Program-made: the position numbers and the translations under genes | Shown: positions 16,405-26,100 of the stretch, one piece after another | How the letters are laid out: every line of letters starts with the position of its first letter | How positions within the stretch are numbered: position 1 is the first letter of the stretch | The notes under the pieces: generated by a model | Told to the model about the DNA's origin: nothing | What the model saw: the letters and a program-made list of their open reading frames with translations, nothing else | Databases searched by the model: none | Assembly (NCBI RefSeq): GCF_009800965.1 | Contig: NZ_WUAF01000028.1 | Coordinates: 1-34,886 of the forward strand | DNA length: 34,886 nt | Origin: Cognatazoarcus halotolerans | GTDB taxonomy: Bacteria; Pseudomonadota; Gammaproteobacteria; Burkholderiales; Rhodocyclaceae | Direction: 5' to 3'

Positions 16405-19400
16405 TCACATCCGCACCACGTTCAGACCCTGACCGAACACCTCCCGCGCCACGTCGACCAGATGGTCGTGGTGGCTCAGGAAGATCACCTGGGTGCGGCG
16501 CGACAGTTCGCCCAGCGCGGCAAGCGCGGCGCGCGAGCGGGCGTCGTCGTAGTTGATCACCAGGTCGTCGGCGATGAAGGGCATGGCCGGGGCGTGGTCG
16601 AGGTGGAGTTCCAGCGCGGCCAGCCTCAGCGCGAGGTAGAGCTGGTCGCGGGTGCCGTCGCTCATGCCCTCGATCGGCACCACGCTGTTGTCGGCGCGGG
16701 CGCCGTTGAGGCTCGGCGGGTTGTGTTCGTAATCGACCACCAGCCGGCCAAAGCCGCCCAGCGTCAGCGACGAGAACAGCGTGCCCGCGCGCTCCAGCAT
16801 CGGCCCCTGGCGCGCCTCGCGATAACGCTCGATGGCCCAGCGCAGCAGCCGCGCGGCGGTGGCGACGCGCAGGTAGCGTTCGGCGGCACCGGCCATCGCC
16901 GCCAGCGCCTCCTGCCGGCGGGCCTCGGCGCGGGCCGCATCCGCCTCGCCGCTGATGCGCTCGAGCTTGCGACGCGCATCGGCCAGCAGGCCGCCGAGCC
17001 GGCCCTGTTCTTCCATCGCGGCTTGGGCATCAACACGCGAGGTCTCAAGTTCGGCTTCCCGGACAGCAGGATCGCTGGCGTCACACTCGCTGGCGAGCTG
17101 ATCCAGCGCCAGACCGTCGCCCGCCTTGCCGATCGACGCGATGGCTGCGTCGCGGGTCGTCTGAAGCTGGCGGACACGCTCGGCGCGTTCGATCAGCGGA
17201 TCGAGTGCCGCCTCGTCGGCCACACCGGCGGCCCGCAGCAGCGGCGCCAGGCTCGCCTGGGCACCCGCCAGCGTCAGGCGATGCGCTTCGATGCGCTGCC
17301 CGCAGTCGGCCCTGTCCTTGCGCAGGCGTGCCTGCTCACGCTCGGCCTCGAGCGCGGCGCGCAGCCGCTGTTCCAGGGCCTGCGCGATCGCCTCGGCCGA
17401 CTCACCGGCCAACTCCGCCCCACACTCCGCCGCCAGCGCCGCAGCCTGCCCCGCAAACTGGCTCAGGTCGCGTTGCATCGTCTCGATGCGACTGCGGCGC
17501 AACTCGTCGATGGCCGACAGACCAGCCTCGATTTTCTCGCACAACCCCAGCGCGGACTCGGCCACCGCGACCGCGCAGTCGGACGGCAGGTTGGTCTTCA
17601 CCAGCGTCGCCGCCCACTCGTCCTGCCAAGCGTCCAACGCGGCCTGTGCCTCGGCGACCTTCCGCGCCCCGGTCTCGCGGGCCTGCCGAGCGCGCACCAG
17701 ACGCGCATCGAGCACGCGCGCATTCTCGCGGCTGGCCGCTGCTTCCTCGAGCAAACGCGCGGCGCTGCGTATCAGGACCGGCATGCCCGCGTCGGCGCCA
17801 AGGCAAGCGGCGAGTTGGCCGCGCACCGCGTCGATTCGCGCTTTTATGCTGCTGCGTGCCGCGACAGCCTCGTCCAGCACATCGACGCCGCGCACCACGC
17901 CATCGCGCGCCAGCCGCCAGTCGCCAAGCTGCGCCAACGGCATCCCGGCGAGGCCGAGCGCATCCATGCGCGCCTGCCATCGGGTTTCGAACGTCCCAAC
18001 GGCAGACCGGGCGGCGGCGGCCCTGCGCTCGGCCTCGGCACGCTGCGCCTCGAGGCGCTCGCGCCGGTCGACCAGCGCCTGCATCTCAGCGACATCCTGC
18101 GCCTTCTCGTAGCGCTGGTCAGCGAGCCGGTCTGCTTCGGCAATGAGAGTCTCGAAGCCGCTGGCGCCTTGCTGTGGCGATCGTTCGCCGTCCCGGATCG
18201 CCACCCAGCTGCGGTCGCGCAGTGTGCGGGCATCCGCCAACTCTTCAGCGGTCACCGGCTGACGACTGCGCGCAAACTGGCGCTCGGCAAGCACCGCCTC
18301 GGCCAGTTCGGCGTCCAGCGATTCGAGCCGCTCGACGGCCGCCCGCTCGCGGCGGCCCAGCTCCTGCGCGTGCTCACGCAGGCCGGCCACTTCTTCGGTA
18401 CTCGGCAGCACCAGCGTCCGCAGCCTGTCCGGTGCCAGCACCCAGGGCGCGAGCAAGCCACGGGCAGCATCAAGCTCACGCTCGGCCCGCGCTTCGCCAC
18501 GGCGCAGTTGCTCGAGCTGGCCATCCGCATCGCCCAGCGCCTGCGCCGCGGCCAACGCTTCGGCAAGGCCCTCGGGTAGTTCGACCGCCTGATGCGCCGC
18601 GATCCCCGCCTCGGTGTCCTGGACCTCGGCCTCATGCTCATCGAGCGCCGAACGCGCGGCAATCCGTTGCTGCTCGAGCAAGGGCCAACGCTTGGCCAGC
18701 CCCGCCAGCGCGGCACGGGTGAGCGAGCCCGGCACGCGGGCGGCCAGGCTCGCCTCGTCTTCGTCCGGCCAGCCCAGCTGCGCGGCCTGCTGGCGCAGGG
18801 TCTGCCAGCGTGTTTCGATCTCGCCACGGCGCTTTTCGATGTCGGCCGGGTGATTGCGCAGCTGCACGCGGCGTTCGGCGAGCGCGGTGATTTCATCAGC
18901 ATGCGCCAGTACCACCGCATCTGGCCGGATGCCGGCGAGTCTGGCGTCCAGCGCCTCGGCCTGCTGCAAGGCCAGATCCAGCGCAGCACGACCCTCGACC
19001 ATGGTCCGGCGCGCCTCACCGAGCTGCCGACCCGCGTCGGGCGGGAGGGACGGCACCGCGCCGAGCGCGGCCAATGCCACCTCGGCATCGCGTAGCGCGG
19101 CCAGCTGCGGCGCCACCCTGCGGATGCGATCGAGCCGGGCGCGGCGGGATTCGAGCGCCTGCCAGTCGCTGCGCGCCACCTCGAGCCGGGCCTCGACCTC
19201 GGTCACATCGCGGCGCGCCGCGTCCCAATCGCGGGTGCGGACGGTGGCCTCGCGGAGCGCCCGTTCCGCCTCTTTCATGTCGTCCAGCGCCTGGTAGTAC
19301 GCGCGCTGCTTGCTCGCGCGCGGCGCCCACAGGCCATCGGCCTCACGCTCGAGCGCATCGCGGATCTCACCCAGACTGCCGACGCCCGCCGCGGACTGGA

Positions 19401-19842
19401 ACAGGATGCGGCCAACATCGTTAGAGGCATCGAGGATCTCGCGGCCGCCGCTCACCAAACGGTCATGGCTGAGCCCGAACATCTGCTCGAAGAAGTCGCG
19501 CTCCACACCACCGAGCAGCGGCGCCAGCGCATCGTCCGGCAGCACTTCGCCGGCCGGCGTCGCCAGTGTCTTGTTCCGCCCCTTGCTGCGCACGAATTCC
19601 AGCGCCTCACCGCCCTGCTCGAGCCGGGCGCCGAGACGCATCTCGGGGTGGGGATGAAGAAAGTTGTAGCGCGAGCGGGTTTCGATGCCGAACAGCAGAT
19701 CGAGGATCGCGTTGCGCAGCGTGGACTTGCCGGCCTCGTTGGGCCCGACAACCAGGTGAAAGTCACGCTCCGCCGGGGGGAAGTCCACCGCGCGGTCGGT
19801 GAACTTGCCGAAGCGGGCGAGATCGAGCCGGGCGATCCTCAT
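16405..19842 (-). CDS. yhaN: YhaN-like AAA ATPase (SbcC/Rad50-related)
   Basis: This is an SMC-like ATPase predicted to work with the YhaO nuclease on DNA ends. From the ATG at 19842 it is 1145 residues; the longer frame is rejected because it lies inside yhaO. The N-terminus MRIARLDLARFGKFTDRAVDF is followed by Walker A GPNEAGKS (33-40) and the family block AILDLLFGIETRSRYNF. A long coiled-coil middle rich in Ala, Glu, Arg and Gln runs from about 190 to 1000. The C-terminal head has the signature EGMSDGTRDQLYLALRLA, Walker B MPFIADD (D1092, D1093) and the switch VIFLSHHDH. It matches the AAA_27 (YhaN) type rather than classical SbcC. The start overlaps the yhaO stop by ATGA. Confidence 0.9.
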   Translation of the reverse strand: MRIARLDLARFGKFTDRAVDFPPAERDFHLVVGPNEAGKSTLRNAILDLLFGIETRSRYNFLHPHPEMRLGARLEQGGEALEFVRSKGRNKTLATPAGEVLPDDALAPLLGGVERDFFEQMFGLSHDRLVSGGREILDASNDVGRILFQSAAGVGSLGEIRDALEREADGLWAPRASKQRAYYQALDDMKEAERALREATVRTRDWDAARRDVTEVEARLEVARSDWQALESRRARLDRIRRVAPQLAALRDAEVALAALGAVPSLPPDAGRQLGEARRTMVEGRAALDLALQQAEALDARLAGIRPDAVVLAHADEITALAERRVQLRNHPADIEKRRGEIETRWQTLRQQAAQLGWPDEDEASLAARVPGSLTRAALAGLAKRWPLLEQQRIAARSALDEHEAEVQDTEAGIAAHQAVELPEGLAEALAAAQALGDADGQLEQLRRGEARAERELDAARGLLAPWVLAPDRLRTLVLPSTEEVAGLREHAQELGRRERAAVERLESLDAELAEAVLAERQFARSRQPVTAEELADARTLRDRSWVAIRDGERSPQQGASGFETLIAEADRLADQRYEKAQDVAEMQALVDRRERLEAQRAEAERRAAAARSAVGTFETRWQARMDALGLAGMPLAQLGDWRLARDGVVRGVDVLDEAVAARSSIKARIDAVRGQLAACLGADAGMPVLIRSAARLLEEAAASRENARVLDARLVRARQARETGARKVAEAQAALDAWQDEWAATLVKTNLPSDCAVAVAESALGLCEKIEAGLSAIDELRRSRIETMQRDLSQFAGQAAALAAECGAELAGESAEAIAQALEQRLRAALEAEREQARLRKDRADCGQRIEAHRLTLAGAQASLAPLLRAAGVADEAALDPLIERAERVRQLQTTRDAAIASIGKAGDGLALDQLASECDASDPAVREAELETSRVDAQAAMEEQGRLGGLLADARRKLERISGEADAARAEARRQEALAAMAGAAERYLRVATAARLLRWAIERYREARQGPMLERAGTLFSSLTLGGFGRLVVDYEHNPPSLNGARADNSVVPIEGMSDGTRDQLYLALRLAALELHLDHAPAMPFIADDLVINYDDARSRAALAALGELSRRTQVIFLSHHDHLVDVAREVFGQGLNVVRM

Positions 19843-21101
19843 TGCGCGCCCCCGTCGTCCTGCAGGCGCGCGAGCAATCCGGCCGAGACCTCCTCGACCA
19901 ATGCCCCGAGCGCGCCGGCGCGCACTGCCGCAAGCTCGGGCACCGCGTCGACCAGTTCGGCGGGCACCTTGTCGGCCAGCAGGCGAAGGTCTTCGCCGAG
20001 CGCGGCCAGCAGCTCGGCATCCTGCGGCGCGGCGGCGAGCACGCGGGCGAGGTCGTCGATCGCTTCGGCGCGCACCTTGCCCGGGGCGTCTTCCGGCGGT
20101 CGCGTGTCGACGCGCACCCTCTCGATCCACAGCCGCTCGCCGTCACGCGCGAGCGCCTGGGCGATGACCTCGGCGCGCAGCCGCGTGGCGTCGCCGAACA
20201 GGGCGCCATGTGCCGCGGTCGCGCCCTGGAGGGTGACGCGCACCGCGAGCGGATGACCGGCGGGCGTCTGCGCAAGCAGGCGGTCGAGCGCCAGTCCCGC
20301 GCGACGCACCACCGCCTCGAAATCTTCCGAACCACCGACATCGACACTCAGCTGCTGCCAGCGCAGCACGTCCACTATGAGCCGCTCAACCGCGACGACT
20401 TCGCCACCTTCCACGCTCACCATCACCGCGCCGCGCGGCCCGGTCTCGCGCGCATGACGCCCCTGCAGGTTGCCCGGGAAGACCACGTGCGGCGCTTCGG
20501 AGACGATCGCGAACTCGTGCACATGGCCGAGCGCCCAGTACTGATAGCCCCGCGCCGCAAGCTCGGCCAAGGAACAAGGGGCATAGCTGGCGTGCGCCGA
20601 ATGGCCTTCGAGCGCGGTGTGCAGCACGCCGATGTTGAACCAGCCGGGCTCGGCCGGCGGATAGCCGACCGCGAGGTTCTCGGTGGTCGCCGCATCCTTG
20701 AAGCTGCGCCCGTGCAATACCACCTTGAGCGCATCAAGGCGGAAGCTGACCGGCTTCTTCGCGTCGAACACCCGCACGTTGTCGGGCAGCACCAGCTTGC
20801 GGGTCATCTCGCTGTCGGCATCGTGGTTGCCGAAAAGCAGGAACACGGGGATCCCGGCACGCTCGAGCCGCCCCATCTCGCGGCAGAAGAAGTGCCCGGT
20901 GTTGTAGTCCTTCCAGCTGCCGTCGTAGAGATCGCCCGCGATCACCATGAAATCGACCGCCTCGGCGATCGCTTCGTCAACGAGATTGACGAAAGCATCG
21001 CGGGTGGCGGTACGCAGCAGCTCGACCGGCGCATCCGGATAGGCCGCCAGCCCTACCAGCGGGCTGTCGAGATGGATGTCGGCAGCATGGATGAACTTCA
21101 A
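19839..21101 (-). CDS. yhaO: YhaO-like metallophosphoesterase nuclease (SbcD/Mre11-related)
   Basis: The 420-residue protein is a predicted manganese-dependent DNA exonuclease partnered with YhaN. All calcineurin-like motifs are present: ADIHLDS (D8, H10), IAGDLYDG (D57), LFGNHDAD (N92, H93), GVLHT and GHVHEF. I place the start at TTG 21101, because GGAGG stands five bases before it and the product then begins KFIHAADIHLDSP, as usual for the family. An in-frame GTG at 21122 would add seven residues but has no ribosome-binding site. The C-terminal part (about 230-420) is the less conserved capping region. The stop overlaps the yhaN start, so the two are co-translated. Confidence 0.9.
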   Translation of the reverse strand: MKFIHAADIHLDSPLVGLAAYPDAPVELLRTATRDAFVNLVDEAIAEAVDFMVIAGDLYDGSWKDYNTGHFFCREMGRLERAGIPVFLLFGNHDADSEMTRKLVLPDNVRVFDAKKPVSFRLDALKVVLHGRSFKDAATTENLAVGYPPAEPGWFNIGVLHTALEGHSAHASYAPCSLAELAARGYQYWALGHVHEFAIVSEAPHVVFPGNLQGRHARETGPRGAVMVSVEGGEVVAVERLIVDVLRWQQLSVDVGGSEDFEAVVRRAGLALDRLLAQTPAGHPLAVRVTLQGATAAHGALFGDATRLRAEVIAQALARDGERLWIERVRVDTRPPEDAPGKVRAEAIDDLARVLAAAPQDAELLAALGEDLRLLADKVPAELVDAVPELAAVRAGALGALVEEVSAGLLARLQDDGGAQ

Positions 21102-21254
21102 GAAGGCCTCCGGAGCGGACACCCGGGGCTACCGGGTGCAAAAAGGTGGACAAGGCTACGCGCCGGGCATCCCCATCGCAATCCCGATCGGGCCACCGCC
21201 AGTCCTTCCGGCGCGTCGGTAAGCCCGCGTCAATACACGAAAGTAACTATCGGA

Positions 21255-21270
21255 CTGGATCATCATCCGG
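21255..21270. promoter_or_regulatory. Candidate operator upstream of ttrB
   Basis: CTGGATCATCATCCGG is a 16-base imperfect palindrome (6-bp arms, one G-T pair, CATC loop), 62 bases before the ttrB ATG in the divergent yhaO-ttrB gap. Its position suits a response regulator such as TtrR. No strong -35/-10 pair was seen downstream, as would be expected for an activator-dependent promoter. This is inference from symmetry and position. Confidence 0.3.
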
Positions 21271-21332
21271 ATATTTTCCTTTACCGCCGCTTCGTAGACT
21301 GGCCGCAAGTGTGATCAGCAAGGAGAAAGGCC

Positions 21333-22067
21333 ATGAGCGAAGAAGGCTGCTCCGCCAGCCGGCGGAGTTTTCTGAAAGCACTGCCGCTGGTAACGGCAGG
21401 CGCGGCGATACCGAGCCTCGGTGCGCAGGCGCCCGACGCCAGGCATCAATGGGCGATGCTGGTGGATATCCGCCAGTGCATCGGCTGCCAGGCCTGCACC
21501 GTCAGCTGCTTCATGGAAAACGCGGTGCCGGAGGACAACTATCGCACCATCGTTTCCACCTACGCGGTCGAGCAGGTGCGTGACGGCAAGAAAGAGATCG
21601 GCACCTTCATGCTGCCGCGCCTGTGCAACCACTGTTCCAACCCGCCCTGCGTGCCGGTGTGCCCGGTGGGCGCCACCTTCAAGCAGCCCGACGGCGAGGT
21701 GGTGGTGAATGCCGAGCGCTGCGTGGGCTGCGCATATTGCGTGCAGGCCTGCCCCTACGATGCGCGCTTCATCAACCACGAGACCGGCAAGGCCGACAAG
21801 TGCACCTTCTGCACCCACCGCCTCGAGGCCGGCCTGCTGCCTGCCTGCGTGGAGACCTGCGTCGGCGGCGCCCGCATCTTCGGCGACCTGAACGACCCGG
21901 ACAGCGAAATCAATCGCCTGATGGCTCTTCACAAGGATGAACTGAAGGTGCTCAAGCCCGAGGCCGGCACCCACCCGAACGTCTTCTACATCGGGCTCGA
22001 GGACGAATTCGCCGGCAAGGTCGAAGGTCAGGGCAGCCTGTGGCGGCCCTCGGCACACGGAGGTTGA
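21333..22067 (+). CDS. ttrB: Tetrathionate reductase iron-sulfur subunit TtrB
   Basis: TtrB passes electrons from the membrane anchor TtrC to the catalytic TtrA on the periplasmic side. The 244-residue protein has a Tat signal (SRRSFLK at 9-15, then a hydrophobic stretch and LGAQA). Sixteen cysteines in four groups can bind four [4Fe-4S] clusters: 49/52/55/59, 98/101/106/110, 130/133/136/140 and 157/160/172/176. AGGAGAAAGG precedes the ATG. It is the first gene of ttrBCA and has its own upstream regulatory gap. By itself it could belong to any PsrB/PhsB-like enzyme; the tetrathionate assignment rests on gene order and the adjacent ttrSR. Confidence 0.87.
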   Translation: MSEEGCSASRRSFLKALPLVTAGAAIPSLGAQAPDARHQWAMLVDIRQCIGCQACTVSCFMENAVPEDNYRTIVSTYAVEQVRDGKKEIGTFMLPRLCNHCSNPPCVPVCPVGATFKQPDGEVVVNAERCVGCAYCVQACPYDARFINHETGKADKCTFCTHRLEAGLLPACVETCVGGARIFGDLNDPDSEINRLMALHKDELKVLKPEAGTHPNVFYIGLEDEFAGKVEGQGSLWRPSAHGG

Positions 22068-22069
22068 TC

Positions 22070-23158
22070 ATGGAAACCCAGATTGTCGAAGTCATCAACA
22101 TGCCCCGCGAAGTGGCCTGGCTGCCCTGGGCGGTGCAATATTTCTTCCTCATCGGACTGTCGATCGGGGCCTTCCTGGTATCCCTGCCGGGACTCGCCTT
22201 CGGCCGCGCGAACTGGCGGCAGGCATCGCGCATCGCCCTGCTGGCGGCGCTGGTGTGCGGGCTCACCGCCCCGGTCGCGCTGCTCTCCGACCTGCATCAG
22301 CCGGGACGCTTTTACCACTTCTACCTGTACATGAACACCACGTCGTGGATGGCCTGGGGTTCCTTCTTCATCCCGGTCTATCTCGGCGGCCTGCTGCTGT
22401 ATGGATGGCTTGCGCTCAGGCCGGATCTCCAGCGCCTCGCCGACCGCGGCGGACGCTGGGCGCCGCTCTACCAGCGGCTGGCGTACGGTGGCCTCGCCAG
22501 CACCGGTGCGATCCGCGCAGCGGCAGCGCTGACCGCGCTTGGCGCGGCGCTGGTCGGCCTCTACACCGGCATGGAAGTCATGGTGGTGGCGGCCCGGCCC
22601 TTGTGGAACACCCCGCTGGTGCCGGTGCAACTGATCGTCACCGCGGTCGCCGGCGCGATCGGCCTGGTCATGGTGCTCGAGCGCGTGATGGGACTGACCC
22701 GGGTCGAAGACACTTGCCGGCTCAACCGTGCCCTGGCCGCTACCCAGCTGGTGGCGCTGGTGGTCGGCGCGATCTGGCTGGCGCTGGGCGTGTTCGGTCT
22801 CTCGGCAAACCACGCCCGGGCACTGGCCGAGGTCTCCGGCTCGCCCGCCTGGCGGCTCACCGCGGTATGGGCGGCGGGCGCCACGTTGCTGACCCTGGTG
22901 CTGGCGCTGATGCGGCCCCGCCAAGGCCTGCTCACCGGCCTGCTCGCCATGCACAGCGCATGGATGATGCGCTGGACGCTGTTCATCGGCGGCCAGGAGA
23001 TCCCCAAGACGGGGGCCGGTTTCTATCAATACCACCTGCCCCTCGGCCAGGACGGCTGGCTCGGGCTGATCGGCACCGCCGGCCTGTGGATATTCGTGTT
23101 CATCGTATTGACCAGCCTGCTTCCCTGGGGTGACACCCGGGACGGCCAGACGACTTGA
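22070..23158 (+). CDS. ttrC: Tetrathionate reductase membrane subunit TtrC (NrfD-like)
   Basis: TtrC is the integral membrane quinol-oxidising anchor of the reductase. The product is 362 residues from the ATG at 22070, which has GGAGG at 22059-22063, two bases after the ttrB stop. About nine hydrophobic helices can be counted, starting with WAVQYFFLIGLSIGAFLVSL (residues ~16-35) and ending with LWIFVFIVLTSLLPW. The polytopic NrfD/PsrC pattern is clear, including GAFLVSLPGLAFG early and HSAWMMRWTLFIGGQEIPKTG near the end. There is no haem-binding motif. It is followed closely by ttrA. Confidence 0.86.
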   Translation: METQIVEVINMPREVAWLPWAVQYFFLIGLSIGAFLVSLPGLAFGRANWRQASRIALLAALVCGLTAPVALLSDLHQPGRFYHFYLYMNTTSWMAWGSFFIPVYLGGLLLYGWLALRPDLQRLADRGGRWAPLYQRLAYGGLASTGAIRAAAALTALGAALVGLYTGMEVMVVAARPLWNTPLVPVQLIVTAVAGAIGLVMVLERVMGLTRVEDTCRLNRALAATQLVALVVGAIWLALGVFGLSANHARALAEVSGSPAWRLTAVWAAGATLLTLVLALMRPRQGLLTGLLAMHSAWMMRWTLFIGGQEIPKTGAGFYQYHLPLGQDGWLGLIGTAGLWIFVFIVLTSLLPWGDTRDGQTT

Positions 23159-23169
23159 GGAGAGCCGCC

Positions 23170-26100
23170 ATGGAAAACGTTCGTCGCAAGATCATTGCCG
23201 CTGGCGGCCTCACCGCATTCGCCGCCGGCTTCTCGCAGACCGCCTACCGCATGTGGGAAAAGGTCGTCGGCAAGGATGCCCCACCGACCCGCTTCTACGG
23301 CTACGCGCCGACGCCGGAATACACCGTGGATGAGCGCAGCGGCAAGCTCGCGCTCAATCCGGACCAGCAGGTGAGCTACACCGGCTGCCTCGGCTGCACC
23401 ACCCAGTGCGGCGTGCGGGTGCGCATCGACAAGACCACCGGCAAGGTGCTGCGGGTCACCGGCAACCCCTACAACCCGCTGTCGGCCAACCCGGAGCTGC
23501 CGCAGAACGTGTCGGTGAAGGAGAGCTTCGTCGCGCTCTCGCGCTTCGGCGACAAGGGACTCGATGGACGCGCCACCGCCTGTGGCCGCGGAAACGCGGT
23601 GATCAGCCAGATCGACTCACCCTTCCGCGTGCTCACGCCGATGAAGCGCGTCGGCCCACGCAATTCCGGCAAGTGGGCGCCGATCTCGTTCGAGCAACTG
23701 GTGCAGGAGGTGGTCGAGGGCGGCGACCTGTTCGGCGAAGGCCATGTCGACGGGCTGCGTGCGCTGCGTGCGCTCGACACCCCGATCGATCCGGCCGCGC
23801 CGGAGCTTGGCCCACGGGCCAACCAGGTGGCGCTGATGACCAGCGTCAACGACGGCCGCGACAGCATCGCCCGCCGCTTCATCCAGCAGGCCTACGGCTC
23901 GATCAACTTCGTGCGTCACGGTTCCTACTGTGGCGGCGCATGGCGCTCGGGCTCCGGCGCGGTATTCGGCGATCTCAAGAAGATGCCGCACGGCCGCCCC
24001 GACCTCGAGAACGTCGAATTCGCGATCTTCATCGGCACCGCGCCGGGCAACGCCGGCAACCCCTTCAAGCGCACCGGTGCGCTGCTCGCCAAGGAGCGCG
24101 CCCTCGGCAAGCTCGAATACGTGGTGGTGGACCCGCTGCTCACCAACGCCGACAACCGCGCAGCACGCGACCGCGGCCGCTGGGTCCCGATCCGACCCGG
24201 TACCGACGGCGCGCTGATGATGGGCATGATGCGCTGGATGATGGAGAACGGCCGGGTCAACACAGCCTACCTCGCCAATCCCAACCTGAAGGTGGCCGAG
24301 GCCGCCGGCGAGCCCTCGTTCTCGAACGCCAGCTGGCTGATCGTGAATCAGCCGGGCCATCCGCGCCTCGGCCGCTTCGTGCGCGGCTCTGACCTCGGCA
24401 TGGAGATCGCCCCCGACGCGCGCTACAAGGACGCCGATCCCTACTTCGTGATGGGGCCGGACGGCGCACCGCTGCAGGCCGACCTCGCCGATGCCGCGGC
24501 GCCGCTGGAACTCACCGACGCCAGCATCACGCTCGACGGCCAGCCGGTGGCGGTGCAAACCGCCTACATGCAGCTCAAGGCCAACGCGATGCGCCTGGAA
24601 CTGGCGCAGTACGCGGCCGACTGCGGCGTGCCCGAAGAGACCATCACCGGCCTCGCGGACAAGTTCACCAGCCACGGCCGCCGCGCCGCGATCACCGGAC
24701 ACGGTGGCATGATGTCCGGCTCGGGCTTCTACAACGCCTTCGGCGTGGTTGTGCTCAACCTGCTGATCGGCAACGTCAACTGGAAGGGCGGGCTGGCGGT
24801 CAATGGCGGCACCTTCCGCCACGACGGCGAAGGCCCGCGCTACAACCTCGCCAGCTTCGAAGGTCAGATCAAGCCCAAGGGCATGCCGCTGGGACGCAAC
24901 GTGCCCTACGAGAAGACCAGCGAGTTCGCCGCCAAGAAGGCCGCCGGCAAGCCCTTCCCTGCAAAGGCACCGTGGTTCCCCAACGCCCCCGGCCTGACCA
25001 CCCAGTGGCTGACCGGCACGTTCGAGGGCTACCCCTACCCGCTCAAGGCGCTGATCATGTGGAGCGTGAACCCGATGTACGGCATTCCGGGCCTGCGCTC
25101 GCAGCTCGGGGAAGACTTCGCCGACTCGAAGAAGCTGCCGCTGATCATCTCGGTGGACCCGCTGATCAACGAGAGCAATGCCTACGCCGACTACATCGTG
25201 CCCGACTCGCTGCTGTACGAGAGCTGGGGCTGGACCTCGCCCTGGAACGGCGTGCCGACCAAGATGAGCACCGCGCGCTGGCCGGTCATCGAGCCGCGCA
25301 TGGACAAGACCGCGGATGGCCAGCGCATCGGCGTCGAAGTCTTCCTGATCGCCGTCTCCAAGGCACTCGGCCTGCCCGGCTTCGGCGCGAACGCGATCGC
25401 CGACGCCGCAGGCGGCATGCATCCGCTCGAGTCCGCCGAGGACTGGTTCCTGCGCGGTGGCGCCAACATCGCCTTCGCCGGCAAGGCGCCGGTACCCGAC
25501 GCCACCGACGAGGACATCGAAGCCTCCGGCGTCAGCCGCATCCGCGAACGACTGGAAAAAACGCTGTCGCCCGAGGAGTGGCGCAAGGTGGCGTTCCTGT
25601 ACACCCGCGGCGGCCGCTACCAGCCCTATGGACAGGCCCAGGATCCGGAGCATCCGGAATGGATGACCTGGCGCTTCAAGAATGCGCTGCACCTCTACAA
25701 CGACCACGTCGGCGGCGCCCGGAACAGCCTCACCGGCAAGCGCTTCAACGGCAGCCCGACCTGGCAGGAACCGGCCTTTGCCGACGGCAGCAGCATGCGC
25801 AGCCACTATCCCGAGAAGGACTGGCCGATGCTGGCGATCAGCTTCAAGTCACCGCTGCAGAACTCCTACAGCATCGCCACCCGGCTGCGCAACATCCACC
25901 CCGAGAACCCGGTCATCGTCAACACCGCGGATGCCCGCGAAATGGGCCTGGAGAACGGGCAGGAAGCCTGGCTGCAGACGCCGGGCGGCAAACACAAGTG
26001 CACGGTGCTGGTTTCACCGGGCGTGATGCCGGGTGTCATTGCGGTGGAACATGGCTATGGCCACCGTGAGCTGGGTGCCCGCGCCCACCACATCGGCGAG

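Noticed and set aside
16339-18579. 746-codon open frame antisense to yhaN
   Set aside because: It mirrors the coding bias of yhaN, has no domain and crosses the yhaN stop and the small ORF.
23617-25806. 729-codon open frame antisense to ttrA
   Set aside because: ttrA is a clear molybdoenzyme in the opposite strand. The antisense translation is His/Val/Gly-rich without domains, as expected from G+C-rich third positions.
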